NCBI RefSeq assembly: GCF_004354015.1
Contig: NZ_SMRU01000002.1
Location: 124,001-188,000, forward strand
Origin: Arthrobacter terricola
Lineage (GTDB): Bacteria > Actinomycetota > Actinomycetes > Actinomycetales > Micrococcaceae
DNA: 64,000 nucleotides
Direction: 5' to 3'
Part shown: positions 7,954 through 17,170 of the stretch, one piece after another
How positions within the stretch are numbered: position 1 is the stretch's first letter
Layout: every line of letters starts with the position of its first letter
The notes under the pieces: generated by a model
The model's input: the letters and a program-made list of their open reading frames with translations, nothing else
Database searches by the model: none
What the model was told of the DNA's origin: nothing
Translations under genes and position numbers: made by a program

Positions 7954-9252
7954 ATGAACGGAGCGCCACTCATGCCGGGAAGCACACTCCCGCGCCATAG
8001 CCCAGGATCAACGGGAGCCGCGCTGGGTCTTCGGCAGAATCTGGCGCAGTTCATGCTGCTGGTGACAGTTAACGCCCTGGTGGGCGGGACACTCGGGCAG
8101 GAGCGCACTGTCCTGCCCCTGCTGGCTTCGCGGACATTCCATCTGGATTTATACACAAGCGCTCTGACTTACATCCTGGCCTTTGGCCTGTCCAAGGGCG
8201 CGACGAACTACTTCGCCGGAACGCTCTCAGACCGCTACGGCCGCAAACCCGTACTCGTCGCAGGATGGCTCGTAGCGATCCCGGTACCGATCATGCTGAT
8301 CTTCGGACCGTCCTGGGGGTGGATCGTGGCCGCCAACGTCATCCTGGGCATCAGCCAAGGCCTGACCTGGTCTACCACCGTCATGATGAAAATGGACCTC
8401 GTTGGCCCGGAGCGGCGCGGCCTGGCAATGGGATTGAACGAAGCTGCGGGCTACCTCGGCGTCGCCGGCACCGCCCTGGGCACCGGGTATATTGCTTCCT
8501 TCTATGGTCTGCGTCCGGGGCCGTTCCTGCCAGGCGCCGCGTTCATTGCCGTCGGCCTGGGCCTCTCCGTGCTGACCGTCCGCGAAACACACCACCATGC
8601 CACGGCGGAAGCGGCCACACATGTTTCCGTCCGTGCAGGTCACGGCGCAGGGCTGGGCAACCGGGAAATCTTCATGCTGACCAGCTTCCGTGACAACTCC
8701 CTGTCCGCCGTCAGCCAGGCCGGCATGGTCAACAACCTCAACGACGGCCTGGCTTGGGGACTGTTTCCTGTCCTGTTCGCCACCGCGGGTCTCGGCATCG
8801 AACGCGTCGGCATCCTGACCGCCGTCTACCCGGCGGTCTGGGGAGCCGGGCAACTCGTGACCGGCGCCCTCTCGGACAGGACGGGACGCAAACCCCTGAT
8901 CGTGGCCGGTATGCTGGTCCAGGCCGGGGCCCTGGCCTTGGTCGCCCTCGGCCGCGACTTCGGAACCTGGCTCATCGCGGCCGTGCTGCTCGGGGCAGGA
9001 ACCGCCATGGTCTACCCCACCCTTCTGGCCGCCATCGGCGACGTCGCCCACCCCGCCTGGCGTGCCCGCGCCGTTGGGATCTACCGGCTCTGGCGCGACG
9101 GCGGCTTCGCCGTCGGAGCGTTGTTGTCGGGACTCATCGCCGACGCCTTCGGTATCCCGGCCGCGGTCGCCGTCGTCGCCGCCCTCACGGGAGCATCCGG
9201 CATTCTCGTGGCCATCCGGATGCGCGGCGCCGACCACGAAACGTCCACCTAG
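7954..9252 (+). CDS. MFS transporter
   Basis: A 432-residue major facilitator with about 12 hydrophobic helices and motif A in both halves (GTLSDRYGRKPV and GALSDRTGRKPL). A His-rich stretch (RETHHHATAEAA) sits in the central cytoplasmic loop. A second in-frame ATG at 7972 may be the true start, as purines at 7959-7963 precede it. It follows the persulfide dioxygenase by 55 bases on the same strand and is probably the last gene of the operon; cargo is unknown, and sulfur compounds or metal ions are only guesses from context. Confidence 0.85.
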   Translation: MNGAPLMPGSTLPRHSPGSTGAALGLRQNLAQFMLLVTVNALVGGTLGQERTVLPLLASRTFHLDLYTSALTYILAFGLSKGATNYFAGTLSDRYGRKPVLVAGWLVAIPVPIMLIFGPSWGWIVAANVILGISQGLTWSTTVMMKMDLVGPERRGLAMGLNEAAGYLGVAGTALGTGYIASFYGLRPGPFLPGAAFIAVGLGLSVLTVRETHHHATAEAATHVSVRAGHGAGLGNREIFMLTSFRDNSLSAVSQAGMVNNLNDGLAWGLFPVLFATAGLGIERVGILTAVYPAVWGAGQLVTGALSDRTGRKPLIVAGMLVQAGALALVALGRDFGTWLIAAVLLGAGTAMVYPTLLAAIGDVAHPAWRARAVGIYRLWRDGGFAVGALLSGLIADAFGIPAAVAVVAALTGASGILVAIRMRGADHETST

Positions 9253-9424
9253 GCCTGGGCCATCGAAATCAAACGGAAGGCTCGCGGCGGTCCGGTCCAC
9301 AGGCCAGAAGCCAAAGCACTTTGTCCCGGGCATCTGGAGTGCGGCAAAGGCCCCGGAGCAATCTGTGCCTTGAGTGCCGCATGTGAGTCAGCCGGTGTGC
9401 AGCTTCAGCCGGATGCAGGTACCT

Positions 9425-9514
9425 TCAGAGGTCGGCGATGAACCCGCCGGCGAGGGTCTCGGTGATGACCAACAGGAACAGTGCCGCGGGGACCGGCGTC
9501 ATCAACACCGGCAT
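9425..9514 (-). CDS. Possible 29-residue membrane peptide coupled to the PBP gene
   Basis: The PBP stop codon shares a base with an ATG (TGATG at 9512-9516 on the minus strand). That ATG opens a 29-residue frame made of one hydrophobic helix (PVPAALFLLVITETLAGGFIADL). Stop-start overlap is a common coupling signal, but a frame this short can arise by chance. Confidence 0.25.
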   Translation of the reverse strand: MPVLMTPVPAALFLLVITETLAGGFIADL

Positions 9515-11796
9515 CAGCCCTTCCGGTTTCCGTTGCCGGGCTTCGACCGGGCTGTCGAGGGCAGGGGCGCCGTCGATTGCGGAGCCTGGCCCGGACTCGT
9601 CCCGCCGGTTGCCTGGTCGCTGCTGCGGGTCTGTGGCGAGGAGCCGCCGATGAGGTTCTGCGGCGGGGCGTCGAAGTCGCCGTGGTCGTAGAGACCGACG
9701 ACCTGCTGCATGTACTGCGCCCACTGTGGTCCGGCGATGTAGGCCCCGTCCACCAGGGGGTAGTACTTGCCGTTGACCGTGACGTCGCGTCCGAGCCGTG
9801 CGGCGCTTCCGTTGAAAGGGTCTCCGAAGAAAGACGCCGTTGCCAGGCCTTTCGTGTAGCCAAGGACCCAGGTCTGGTTGTTGTACTGGTTGGTGCCGGT
9901 CTTGGCGGCGTCCGGGACGCCGAGCTTCTGCGGGATGAGCAGGCCGGAGCCCTTGGTGAGGACGTCCTGGAGGACATTCGTGGTGGCCTTCGCGACATCC
10001 GGATTCAAGGCGTTCGGCTTGCACGCGGATGCCTGCCCGCCGATTCTTTTGCCCTGGGCGTTGTCGACCTCGGCGATCGAGATGGGCGCGCAGTACGTGC
10101 CGTCCGCGGCGAATGTTGCGAAGGCGTTGGCCATCGTCAGGGGGGCGACGTTTTGGCTGCCCAGGATATTGCCCAGGGTGGAGAGGTCGATTTTCTTGTC
10201 GTTCCCGTCGCCCAGGTGCAGGCCGATGGCGTAGGCGGCCCGCTGAACGTCGCAGAAGTCGTTCAGGCCGGCCAGGGAGGCGAACGTCGCGGTGTTGATT
10301 GAGTTGTAGATGCCCTGCCGGACGCTCATGGGCCGGTACCAGCCGGGTTCATCGTTCTGCAGGTCCGTGGAGGGTGGAAGACTGCTGTCGAACCAGCCAT
10401 GGACGGGCCCGCATGTCGTCTTCCACGGGTAGTTGACGCCGTAACGCCGCTTTGACGCGTCGACAATCTGGTTCGTTGTTTTGCCTTCGCCGAGCCAGGC
10501 CGCGAGGGTCACCGGCTTCATGGTCGAGCCGGGCTGCATGCCGCCCACGCCGCCCAGGTCGTTGCCGTTGGCGTCCGCGCGGTCGACGTTGAAGTTGTAC
10601 GTCGTGACGAAGCCGGTGCCCTGGCCGGCGAGCGTGCGCGAGTTTTGCGCCATGGCGAGGACCTTGCCTGTGCCGGGCTGGACGGTCACGAGGGAGGCGC
10701 CCCATTTGTCGGGGTTCGTCCCTGTCGTGGCGTCGACCTGGGCCTGGGCGGGACCTTGGAGGCGCGGGTCAAGGGTGGTCTTGATGGTCAGGCCGCCGCG
10801 CATGATTTTCTGGATCCGGTCCTCCTGTGTCGCGCCGTAGGCGGGGTCGTTCTGGATCTGGTGGAGGACGTAGTCGCAGAAGTACTGGGCCTGGGCGGCG
10901 TAGGCGCAGCCCTGTTTGGGCGGGTTGACCTTGAGCTGGATCGGGGTGTTGACGGCGTCCTGGTGCTGCTGGGTGTTGATGTAGCCGTGCTGGAGCATCG
11001 CGTCGAGGACCAGGTTCCTCCGCGTCTTGGATGCCTCGGGGTGCTGGGTCGGGTCGAACAGGGAGGGGCCGTTGACCAGGCCGGCGAGCAGGGCCGCCTG
11101 GGGGACGGTGAGGTCCTTGGCATCGACGGAGAAGAAGTACTGGCTAGCGGCCTGGATGCCGTAGGCGTTGGCGTTGAAGCCGACGATGTTGAGGTAGCCG
11201 GCGAGGATCTGGTCCTTCGTGAACTGCTTCTCGAGGCCGATCGCGAGCTTCATCTCCCGGAGTTTGTCGTTGATGCTCTTCTGGCCGTTGAGCACGACCT
11301 GGGCGTCGTTGCCCTGGGCGATGAGGTTCTCATTGAGCACGTTGGTCACGTACTGCTGGGTCAGCGTGGACGCGCCCTGCCGGGCCCCGCCGCTGTTCGT
11401 CACGAGGGCGCGCAGGATCCCTGTCGGATCGATGCCCCCATGCTGGTAGAAGCGGTAGTCCTCGATCGCAACGATCGCGTTCTTGATGTTCGGGGACATC
11501 TGCTCGAGGGGAACCTGGGTGCGGTTCTCGTTGAACAGCGTCGCGATCTGGGATCCGTCCGCGGCGAGAACCCTCGTCACTTGCCCGGGAGGGGCCACGG
11601 TCAACTCGCCGGGCAGTCCGTTGAAGAACTGGACCGAGCCGTTCGCCGTGATCCCGGCCATGGCTGCGGCGGGCACCATCAGGCCTGCCACGAGCATCCC
11701 GCAGACCGCGCTCACACCGAGGAAGAACAGGATCCGGCCGAGCGTTGTTCCCGCGTCCAGGATCCGGTTCCTGCCGCGCGTCACAGCTGCCGCCAT
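9514..11796 (-). CDS. Class A penicillin-binding protein (transglycosylase/transpeptidase)
   Basis: A 760-residue bifunctional peptidoglycan synthase. A membrane anchor (about residues 18-50) is followed by a GT51 domain with EDYRFYQHGGID (catalytic Glu) and GASTLTQQYV. The transpeptidase domain carries the Ser motif STMK (in MQPGSTMKP), an SxN motif read as SIN (YNSINTATF) and KTGT. The C-terminus is a short Pro/Ser/Gly tail with no PASTA repeats. It polymerises and cross-links cell wall outside the membrane. The start is the first in-frame ATG; no good ribosome site is visible, so the start is less certain than the family. It lies on the strand of lgt but about 230 bases away. Confidence 0.92.
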   Translation of the reverse strand: MAAAVTRGRNRILDAGTTLGRILFFLGVSAVCGMLVAGLMVPAAAMAGITANGSVQFFNGLPGELTVAPPGQVTRVLAADGSQIATLFNENRTQVPLEQMSPNIKNAIVAIEDYRFYQHGGIDPTGILRALVTNSGGARQGASTLTQQYVTNVLNENLIAQGNDAQVVLNGQKSINDKLREMKLAIGLEKQFTKDQILAGYLNIVGFNANAYGIQAASQYFFSVDAKDLTVPQAALLAGLVNGPSLFDPTQHPEASKTRRNLVLDAMLQHGYINTQQHQDAVNTPIQLKVNPPKQGCAYAAQAQYFCDYVLHQIQNDPAYGATQEDRIQKIMRGGLTIKTTLDPRLQGPAQAQVDATTGTNPDKWGASLVTVQPGTGKVLAMAQNSRTLAGQGTGFVTTYNFNVDRADANGNDLGGVGGMQPGSTMKPVTLAAWLGEGKTTNQIVDASKRRYGVNYPWKTTCGPVHGWFDSSLPPSTDLQNDEPGWYRPMSVRQGIYNSINTATFASLAGLNDFCDVQRAAYAIGLHLGDGNDKKIDLSTLGNILGSQNVAPLTMANAFATFAADGTYCAPISIAEVDNAQGKRIGGQASACKPNALNPDVAKATTNVLQDVLTKGSGLLIPQKLGVPDAAKTGTNQYNNQTWVLGYTKGLATASFFGDPFNGSAARLGRDVTVNGKYYPLVDGAYIAGPQWAQYMQQVVGLYDHGDFDAPPQNLIGGSSPQTRSSDQATGGTSPGQAPQSTAPLPSTARSKPGNGNRKG

Positions 11797-12026
11797 TGGA
11801 GGTGTCTGCGGCTTTCGGGGCTCGTCGGATCCCCCATCTGGCCAGGGCCGAATTCGTATCTCTTGAACATATCTTCCTCAGGTTCTCCGGCGATGGATCG
11901 TGTTGGTTGTCGGGCGTAGTGACCCGCGCTTTCTCAAGCGCCCGGGTGGTACGCGTTGCGCGCAAATCGGGCACCTGGACTAGGGGTGGGCCGGGACAGC
12001 CGACGCCGTTACCACGGGTCGGCGGG

Positions 12027-12917
12027 TCAGCCGCCGGTAGTCAGCGGTTCAGAGGAGTCCGGCGCGGAATCCCCAGGCACGGCCATCGAGCGTCTGCGCC
12101 GGAACAGCAGGACAAACGCGACGGCACCCCCGAGGAAGATCAGGGCGGCAACCCAGGTGTTCACCCGGAGTCCGAGGATCAGGTTGGCGTAGTCGGAGCG
12201 CATCAGTTCAAAAGCGAAGCGCCCCGCCGTGTACCCGGCAACGTAGAGGGAGAACACGCTTCCCGCCCCGAGGGCGAAGCGCCGGTCCACATACAAAAGA
12301 ACAAGCCCGACGACGACACACCACAGCGATTCGTAGAGGAACGTGGGCTGGAAATAGCCCAAGACCACCGGGGCGCCCGAAGGATCGGTCATCGCCGACC
12401 CGGTGGCAACATCCATCTGATGGATCTGGAGTTTCCACGGCAGAGTAGTCGGATCCCCATAGAGCTCGTTGTTGAACCAGTTACCCCACCGGCCCAGGGC
12501 CTGGGCAAAAACCACGCCCGGTGCCACCGCGTCCAGGAATGCTATGAGAGACACCTTCGCCCTGCGGCAGCCGATCCACGCCCCAACTACGCCCAAGGCC
12601 ACGGCGCCCCAGATCCCGAGTCCGCCATCCCAGATAGCAAAGGCATTCCACGGATTCTTCCCAGGCAGGAAGTAGAGCTCAGGGTCGGTAATGACGTGGT
12701 AGATCCGGCCGCCGATGATCCCTGCGGGCACAGCCCAGAGGCAAATGTCCAGCACCTGCCCTGCCTGGCCGCCCCGGCCGGACCAACGCCGGGAAGTCAG
12801 CCAGACGGCCACCACGATCCCGGCCAGGATGCACAGCGCGTAGAAGTGGATGGTCACAGGGCCCACGTGAAAGGCGCTCACGGTCGGCGACGGAAAGAAA
12901 GAATCAGAGGCAGTCAT
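12027..12917 (-). CDS. lgt: Prolipoprotein diacylglyceryl transferase, accessory paralogue
   Basis: A 296-residue seven-helix membrane enzyme that moves diacylglycerol from phosphatidylglycerol to the lipobox Cys of prelipoproteins. The Lgt signature ALGRWGNWFNNELYG is present, as are the N-terminal SFHVGP-like strand, IHFYALCILAGI helix, and GGRIYHV. The ATG at 12917 is chosen over longer upstream frames because the protein then begins at the usual place. A second lgt lies at 54668-55855 in the conserved trp-glt cluster. This copy lacks the long acidic tail of that one and sits in a variable region next to a DHA2 exporter, suggesting a laterally gained or specialised copy. Confidence 0.9.
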   Translation of the reverse strand: MTASDSFFPSPTVSAFHVGPVTIHFYALCILAGIVVAVWLTSRRWSGRGGQAGQVLDICLWAVPAGIIGGRIYHVITDPELYFLPGKNPWNAFAIWDGGLGIWGAVALGVVGAWIGCRRAKVSLIAFLDAVAPGVVFAQALGRWGNWFNNELYGDPTTLPWKLQIHQMDVATGSAMTDPSGAPVVLGYFQPTFLYESLWCVVVGLVLLYVDRRFALGAGSVFSLYVAGYTAGRFAFELMRSDYANLILGLRVNTWVAALIFLGGAVAFVLLFRRRRSMAVPGDSAPDSSEPLTTGG

Positions 12918-12979
12918 GGAGATTCGGGATCCTGTTCGGGAAGTTAGGGCAAAAACAGTGTTGCTCGGCAACCTTGAGG

Positions 12980-14494
12980 TCAGCCGGGTACCGGAGGGCC
13001 CTCCGGGCCCGGAACAGCCTTGGGGCGGGAGCGCCGTCCCAAGAATGACAGTACGGCCGCGACGGCTCCCAGGACCGCAAAGAGTGCCACGGCCATCCGG
13101 AAGCCAAGACCTGAAACCGCCGGCGCTCCGGCACTGTTCCCCAGGACGTTGGCGAGGGAGTACGCGACGGCGCCCAAGGCCACGCCCAGGGACGTTCCGA
13201 CTCCCCTGGTCATATTCAGGACGCCGCTGACCATGCCGGCCTGGTGGTCGTGCCCGGCCGCTGCCACGGACGCGTTGTTGGCCGGGGTGAACAGGCCCAG
13301 GCCCAGTCCCATGGCCGCGAGAGCCCCTGCCGTGACCCACAGATCATGGGAGGAAAAAACCAGCACGGCCAGCGCGGCCGCGGCCAGTCCCATCCCGGCC
13401 GATGCCGGCAACCGGGCGCCGAACCGGTCCGCCAGCAGGCCTGCAACCGGGGCAACGAGTCCCAGCGAGACCGGAAGGACCGTCAGCAACAGCCCGGCCT
13501 GCGCCGGGGGAAGGAAATACTCCGATTCCAGGTGCAGCGGCGTGACGAAGAGGACCCCGAACAGCACGAGATAGCCCAGCAATCCCGTCGCGACGCCCCG
13601 GCTGAAGGTCCCGGACCTGAAGAGTGTCAGGTCCACCAAGGAGTGTCTTGCCCGGCGTTCGCGCAGGACAAAGAGGACGAAGAGAACCAGCGATCCCGCC
13701 AGCAGCCCAAGAACGGTGAGGTTGCCGAAACCGGACCTGGATGCCTCCGACAAAGACAGGAGCAGGGCGCCGACGGCCGGCATCAGGGCCGTGAGCCCCG
13801 GCCAGTCCAGCCGGGCGCGGGGGGCCTTGACGTGGGTGCGCGGGAGCAGGAACCAGCCCAGCAGCAGGCCGATGACCCCTGCGGGGATGTTGACGAAGAA
13901 CACCCACCGCCACCCGCCCAGACCGATAAGGAGCCCACCGACCGAGGGGCCCATGGCCAGGCCGATGGCCTGCGCGGCACCCTGGAGGCCGATGGCCTTG
14001 CCGAGTTTCGCGGCGGGCATGCTGGTCCGGATCAGCGCAACACTGTTGGCCTGCAGCATGGCGGCACCGACCGCTTGCACGGCCCTGGCCACCAGGAGCC
14101 AGGTGATGTCGGGGGAAAGCGCGCACCCCAGGGACGCGATCGTGAACAGGGCGAAACCGTAGGTGTAGAGCAGCTTCCGCCCCGCCATGTCCGCCAGCCG
14201 GCCGACCGCGGAGATGCTGCCCACCAGCACAAGAAGATAGATCAGCGCCACCCACTCCACCTGGGCGAGAGAGGCGTTCATGTCAGACCTGATGGCCGGC
14301 ACCGCCAGGGTCACGATGCTGGCATCGAGCTGGCCCATGAACGCGCCGATGCACACCGTTGCGACGACCAGCCACGGGGCACCGGGCCGTCGCCGGATCC
14401 AGTCCGGTCTCGCCGGTTCCCGCCACAGCTTCCCCCACCCGGTGGGGGAAGCGGCAACGTGAAGGGCTGTGCCTGAAGAAAGTTGTTCTGCCAC
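12980..14494 (-). CDS. DHA2-family (14-span) MFS drug exporter
   Basis: A 504-residue major facilitator with about 14 hydrophobic helices and the DHA2 features LDASIVTLAVPAI in helix 1, motif A GRLADMAGRKLL, and GPSVGGLLIGLGGWRWVFFVNIP (motif C region). It would export toxic organic compounds by proton antiport. It diverges from a MarR gene across only 41 bases, the usual arrangement for a MarR-controlled exporter. Confidence 0.9.
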   Translation of the reverse strand: MAEQLSSGTALHVAASPTGWGKLWREPARPDWIRRRPGAPWLVVATVCIGAFMGQLDASIVTLAVPAIRSDMNASLAQVEWVALIYLLVLVGSISAVGRLADMAGRKLLYTYGFALFTIASLGCALSPDITWLLVARAVQAVGAAMLQANSVALIRTSMPAAKLGKAIGLQGAAQAIGLAMGPSVGGLLIGLGGWRWVFFVNIPAGVIGLLLGWFLLPRTHVKAPRARLDWPGLTALMPAVGALLLSLSEASRSGFGNLTVLGLLAGSLVLFVLFVLRERRARHSLVDLTLFRSGTFSRGVATGLLGYLVLFGVLFVTPLHLESEYFLPPAQAGLLLTVLPVSLGLVAPVAGLLADRFGARLPASAGMGLAAAALAVLVFSSHDLWVTAGALAAMGLGLGLFTPANNASVAAAGHDHQAGMVSGVLNMTRGVGTSLGVALGAVAYSLANVLGNSAGAPAVSGLGFRMAVALFAVLGAVAAVLSFLGRRSRPKAVPGPEGPPVPG

Positions 14495-14535
14495 GGAACT
14501 ATTCTATAGGGGGACTACCGGGATAGGCTAATGTC

Positions 14536-15075
14536 ATGAACACCGCCAATGCCTCCGCCCCGGCCACCGACCCGGCGGTCCGTGACTATATCGGCGCCGA
14601 TGCGTGGTCGCTGACCGGGGTGATCACGCGGCTGCGGCGGGTCCTGCGCTCCAGCGTGCGGCAGGAGTTCCCTTGGGAATCCCTGCCCATGGCCCAGGTG
14701 GAGGTCCTGCAGCGCCTCGCCGACGAACCCGGCATGGGCGTCAGCGACCTGGCTGACCGTCAACGACTGGCGACCAACACGGTCAGCAGCCTGGTCCAGC
14801 AAATGGTGACCTCGGGGCTGGTGGAACGCACCCCCCGTCCGGGCGACCGCAGGGCCGTGATTCTGAACCTGACGCAGAACGGCACGGAGATACTGGCAGC
14901 ATGGCAGGCCGCCAACGACCGAAGGCTCCGGCAAGCCTTGGAACGGCTCCCTGAGGCCTACCGGAACGTGATAGAAAACGCCGTCCCTGCCCTGGCTGCC
15001 CTCGCGGCGCTGCTGGAAGCCGAGGACCAGACCCGGAACCGGGACCAGGCCCGGCAAAGCGGGACACGGCCGTGA
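14536..15075 (+). CDS. MarR-family transcriptional regulator
   Basis: A 179-residue winged-helix protein. The helix-turn-helix is MGVSDLADRQRLATNTVSSLVQQMVTSG and the wing is ERTPRPGDRRAVIL, both standard for MarR. It is divergent from the DHA2 exporter with a 41-base gap and probably represses both promoters until a ligand binds. It overlaps a small membrane protein gene at its 3' end (GTGA at 15072). Confidence 0.9.
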   Translation: MNTANASAPATDPAVRDYIGADAWSLTGVITRLRRVLRSSVRQEFPWESLPMAQVEVLQRLADEPGMGVSDLADRQRLATNTVSSLVQQMVTSGLVERTPRPGDRRAVILNLTQNGTEILAAWQAANDRRLRQALERLPEAYRNVIENAVPALAALAALLEAEDQTRNRDQARQSGTRP

Positions 15076-15275
15076 CGGGCGCTCCCTGGCCGCTACGCCC
15101 CGGGAGGTACTGGCCCGTTCTCCTGCTCGACATCTCGGCGGTCACCGTCCTTCTTGTCCTCGCCCTGGCGCTGCCTGCCGGTCCCTGGTGGTGGATCCTG
15201 GTCGCCCTCTGGACCGGCGTCGCCGTACTGCGGGCCCTCAACGAACACCAAAGCCGCGCGCGGGATCACCCCTAG
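15072..15275 (+). CDS. Small two-span membrane protein
   Basis: A 67-residue protein with two hydrophobic helices (about residues 13-33 and 36-55). Its GTG overlaps the stop of the MarR gene, implying translational coupling. I do not recognise a family. It may be an accessory to the neighbouring exporter, but nothing in its sequence shows that. Confidence 0.6.
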   Translation: MTGAPWPLRPGRYWPVLLLDISAVTVLLVLALALPAGPWWWILVALWTGVAVLRALNEHQSRARDHP

Positions 15276-15327
15276 AAACGCGATTGTCCGCGGCACGGCA
15301 CCGTAGGCCGACTCGGCGGTACGACGG

Positions 15328-17148
15328 CTATTGTCCGGTCAGGGCGGGACCGGTGGTGCCGGGACCGGAAAGGATGCGCAGGACCGAAGTCTGGTCGATC
15401 CAGCCCCGGAGGATGCCGTTCTCATCGGTGACCGGGGTGCCAGCTCCGGCGGATGAGTCCAAGAGGGTGTCGAGGACGGATTCAAGGCTCGCGGTGGGAA
15501 GCACCGTTGCGGGTATCTCGGCAATGTCGGATAGAAGGATCCGGTCCTGGTCCTCGTCGTTGCTCAGGACTTCGGACAGGGAGTGCACGGTCACCACTCC
15601 TGCCAGCAGCCCCTGCCGGTCCGTTACCGGCAGTGCAAGGTGTCCCCCGGTAAGCAGCCTGCGGGCTCCTTCGGCGACGGCCATGTCTGCGGGCAGGGCT
15701 TGCAGCCGGGTGTCCATGACGGCTCCGACGTTCATGCTCCGCAGGAGTTCGGTGCCGGGGTGACGTTCGAGGTCAATGCCGCGCCGTCGCAGTTTGAGGG
15801 TGTAGATGGTGTCCTTGGAGAGGACTTTGGACACGCCGGAGGCCACGACGATGGCCAGCATCAGGGGCAGGATGATGGAGTATTCGCCGGTCAGTTCGAA
15901 CATGATGATCACCGCGGTGATCGGTGCCCGGGCCGCGCCGGCGAAAACGGCTCCCATCCCGACCAGTGCGAAGGCTCCCACCTGGCCGTGCAGGGTGGGA
16001 TCAAGGAAACCGGCGACCTCCCCGAACGCGGCTCCGAGCATGGCGCCGATGAACAACGATGGCGCGAACACGCCGCCGGATCCGCCGATGCCGATGGTCA
16101 GGCTGGTGGCGACTATTTTGCCCACGAGCAGCAGCAGGAGGAAACCGACGGCATAGCTGCCGGCAACCCCGGCTTGCAGCACCGGGTAGCCCACCCCGTA
16201 CATCTGCGGCAGGACCAGCAGCAGGGACCCCAGCAGCAAACCGCCCACGACCGGGCGCAGCCACTCCGGGCCGCGCCAGGCCCAGTCGCACACGTCCTCG
16301 ATCTTGTACAGGATCCGGGTGAAGCCGATGCCCGTGCCGGCCGCGAGCAAGCCCAGCAGGATGAAGAGCGGATACTCGACCCCCGAGGAGACGCTGAAGG
16401 CGGGCAATTGGAGGAAGGCCTGGTCGCCCAGGAAGGCCCTGCCGATGATCGACGCGGTGACCGAGGCCAGCACCACCGCGCCAAACGCGCCGGCGGCAAA
16501 ATCGGCCAGCAGCAGCTCCAGAGCGAAGAACACCCCAGCGATGGGGGCGTTGAACGTCGCGGCGATCCCTCCGGCGGCCCCGCAGGCCACCAGGGTCCGG
16601 ACCCTGGACTCGGGCAGCCTGAGCGTCTGGGCCAGCCAGGACCCCAGGGCCGAACCGATCTGCACGATCGGCCCCTCCCGGCCCACAGACCCTCCGGAAC
16701 CGATGCAGATCGCCGAAGCCAACGCCTTGACGACGGCGACCCGGCCCTTGATACGGCCGCCGTGCTGGCTGACCGCATACATGACCTCCGGGACGCCGTG
16801 GCCCCGGGCTTCCGGGGCGAAGCGCTTCACCAGCGGTCCGTACAACAGACCGCCGGCCGCCGGGGCCAGGACGACGAAGGCGCCTCCCAGCCACGGCAGC
16901 CACGGATGGGCGCTGCCACCCGCAGCGGCCGAGTAGTCGGCGGTACCGCTGAAGAACAACGTCGCCGCGGTGATCAGCCAGCGGAACCCGACCGCCGCGA
17001 ACCCGGCCCCGGCCCCCACCACGACAGCCATGGCCACCAGCTGATAGGAGGAACCCGAGAACGTCCTCCAGAGAAATCCTGTCCGGCCGGGGCCGAACCA
17101 GGGACGGAAGTTGGCTGGCTGCGCGGTCAAGGAAAATCTCCAATGCAT
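15328..17148 (-). CDS. ClC-family chloride channel/transporter with CBS domains
   Basis: A 606-residue protein with the ClC membrane core (about residues 35-450): GHGVPEV in place of GSGIP, the GSVGREGPIVQ segment with the gating Glu, and APITAVIIMFELTGEY. A C-terminal pair of CBS domains (about 475-600; SMNVGAVMDTRL and SLESVLDTLL) probably binds nucleotide. The ATG at 17148 is chosen because upstream codons run into the divergent regulator. It should exchange chloride and protons across the membrane. A MarR gene starts 22 bases away on the other strand and is the likely regulator. Confidence 0.93.
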   Translation of the reverse strand: MHWRFSLTAQPANFRPWFGPGRTGFLWRTFSGSSYQLVAMAVVVGAGAGFAAVGFRWLITAATLFFSGTADYSAAAGGSAHPWLPWLGGAFVVLAPAAGGLLYGPLVKRFAPEARGHGVPEVMYAVSQHGGRIKGRVAVVKALASAICIGSGGSVGREGPIVQIGSALGSWLAQTLRLPESRVRTLVACGAAGGIAATFNAPIAGVFFALELLLADFAAGAFGAVVLASVTASIIGRAFLGDQAFLQLPAFSVSSGVEYPLFILLGLLAAGTGIGFTRILYKIEDVCDWAWRGPEWLRPVVGGLLLGSLLLVLPQMYGVGYPVLQAGVAGSYAVGFLLLLLVGKIVATSLTIGIGGSGGVFAPSLFIGAMLGAAFGEVAGFLDPTLHGQVGAFALVGMGAVFAGAARAPITAVIIMFELTGEYSIILPLMLAIVVASGVSKVLSKDTIYTLKLRRRGIDLERHPGTELLRSMNVGAVMDTRLQALPADMAVAEGARRLLTGGHLALPVTDRQGLLAGVVTVHSLSEVLSNDEDQDRILLSDIAEIPATVLPTASLESVLDTLLDSSAGAGTPVTDENGILRGWIDQTSVLRILSGPGTTGPALTGQ

Positions 17149-17170
17149 GATGTGGTGCAATATATGTACT

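Noticed and set aside
10645..11919. 424-codon open frame on the plus strand
   Set aside because: It is fully antisense to the PBP gene, with Val/Gly/Glu-rich sequence typical of a mirrored GC-rich gene.
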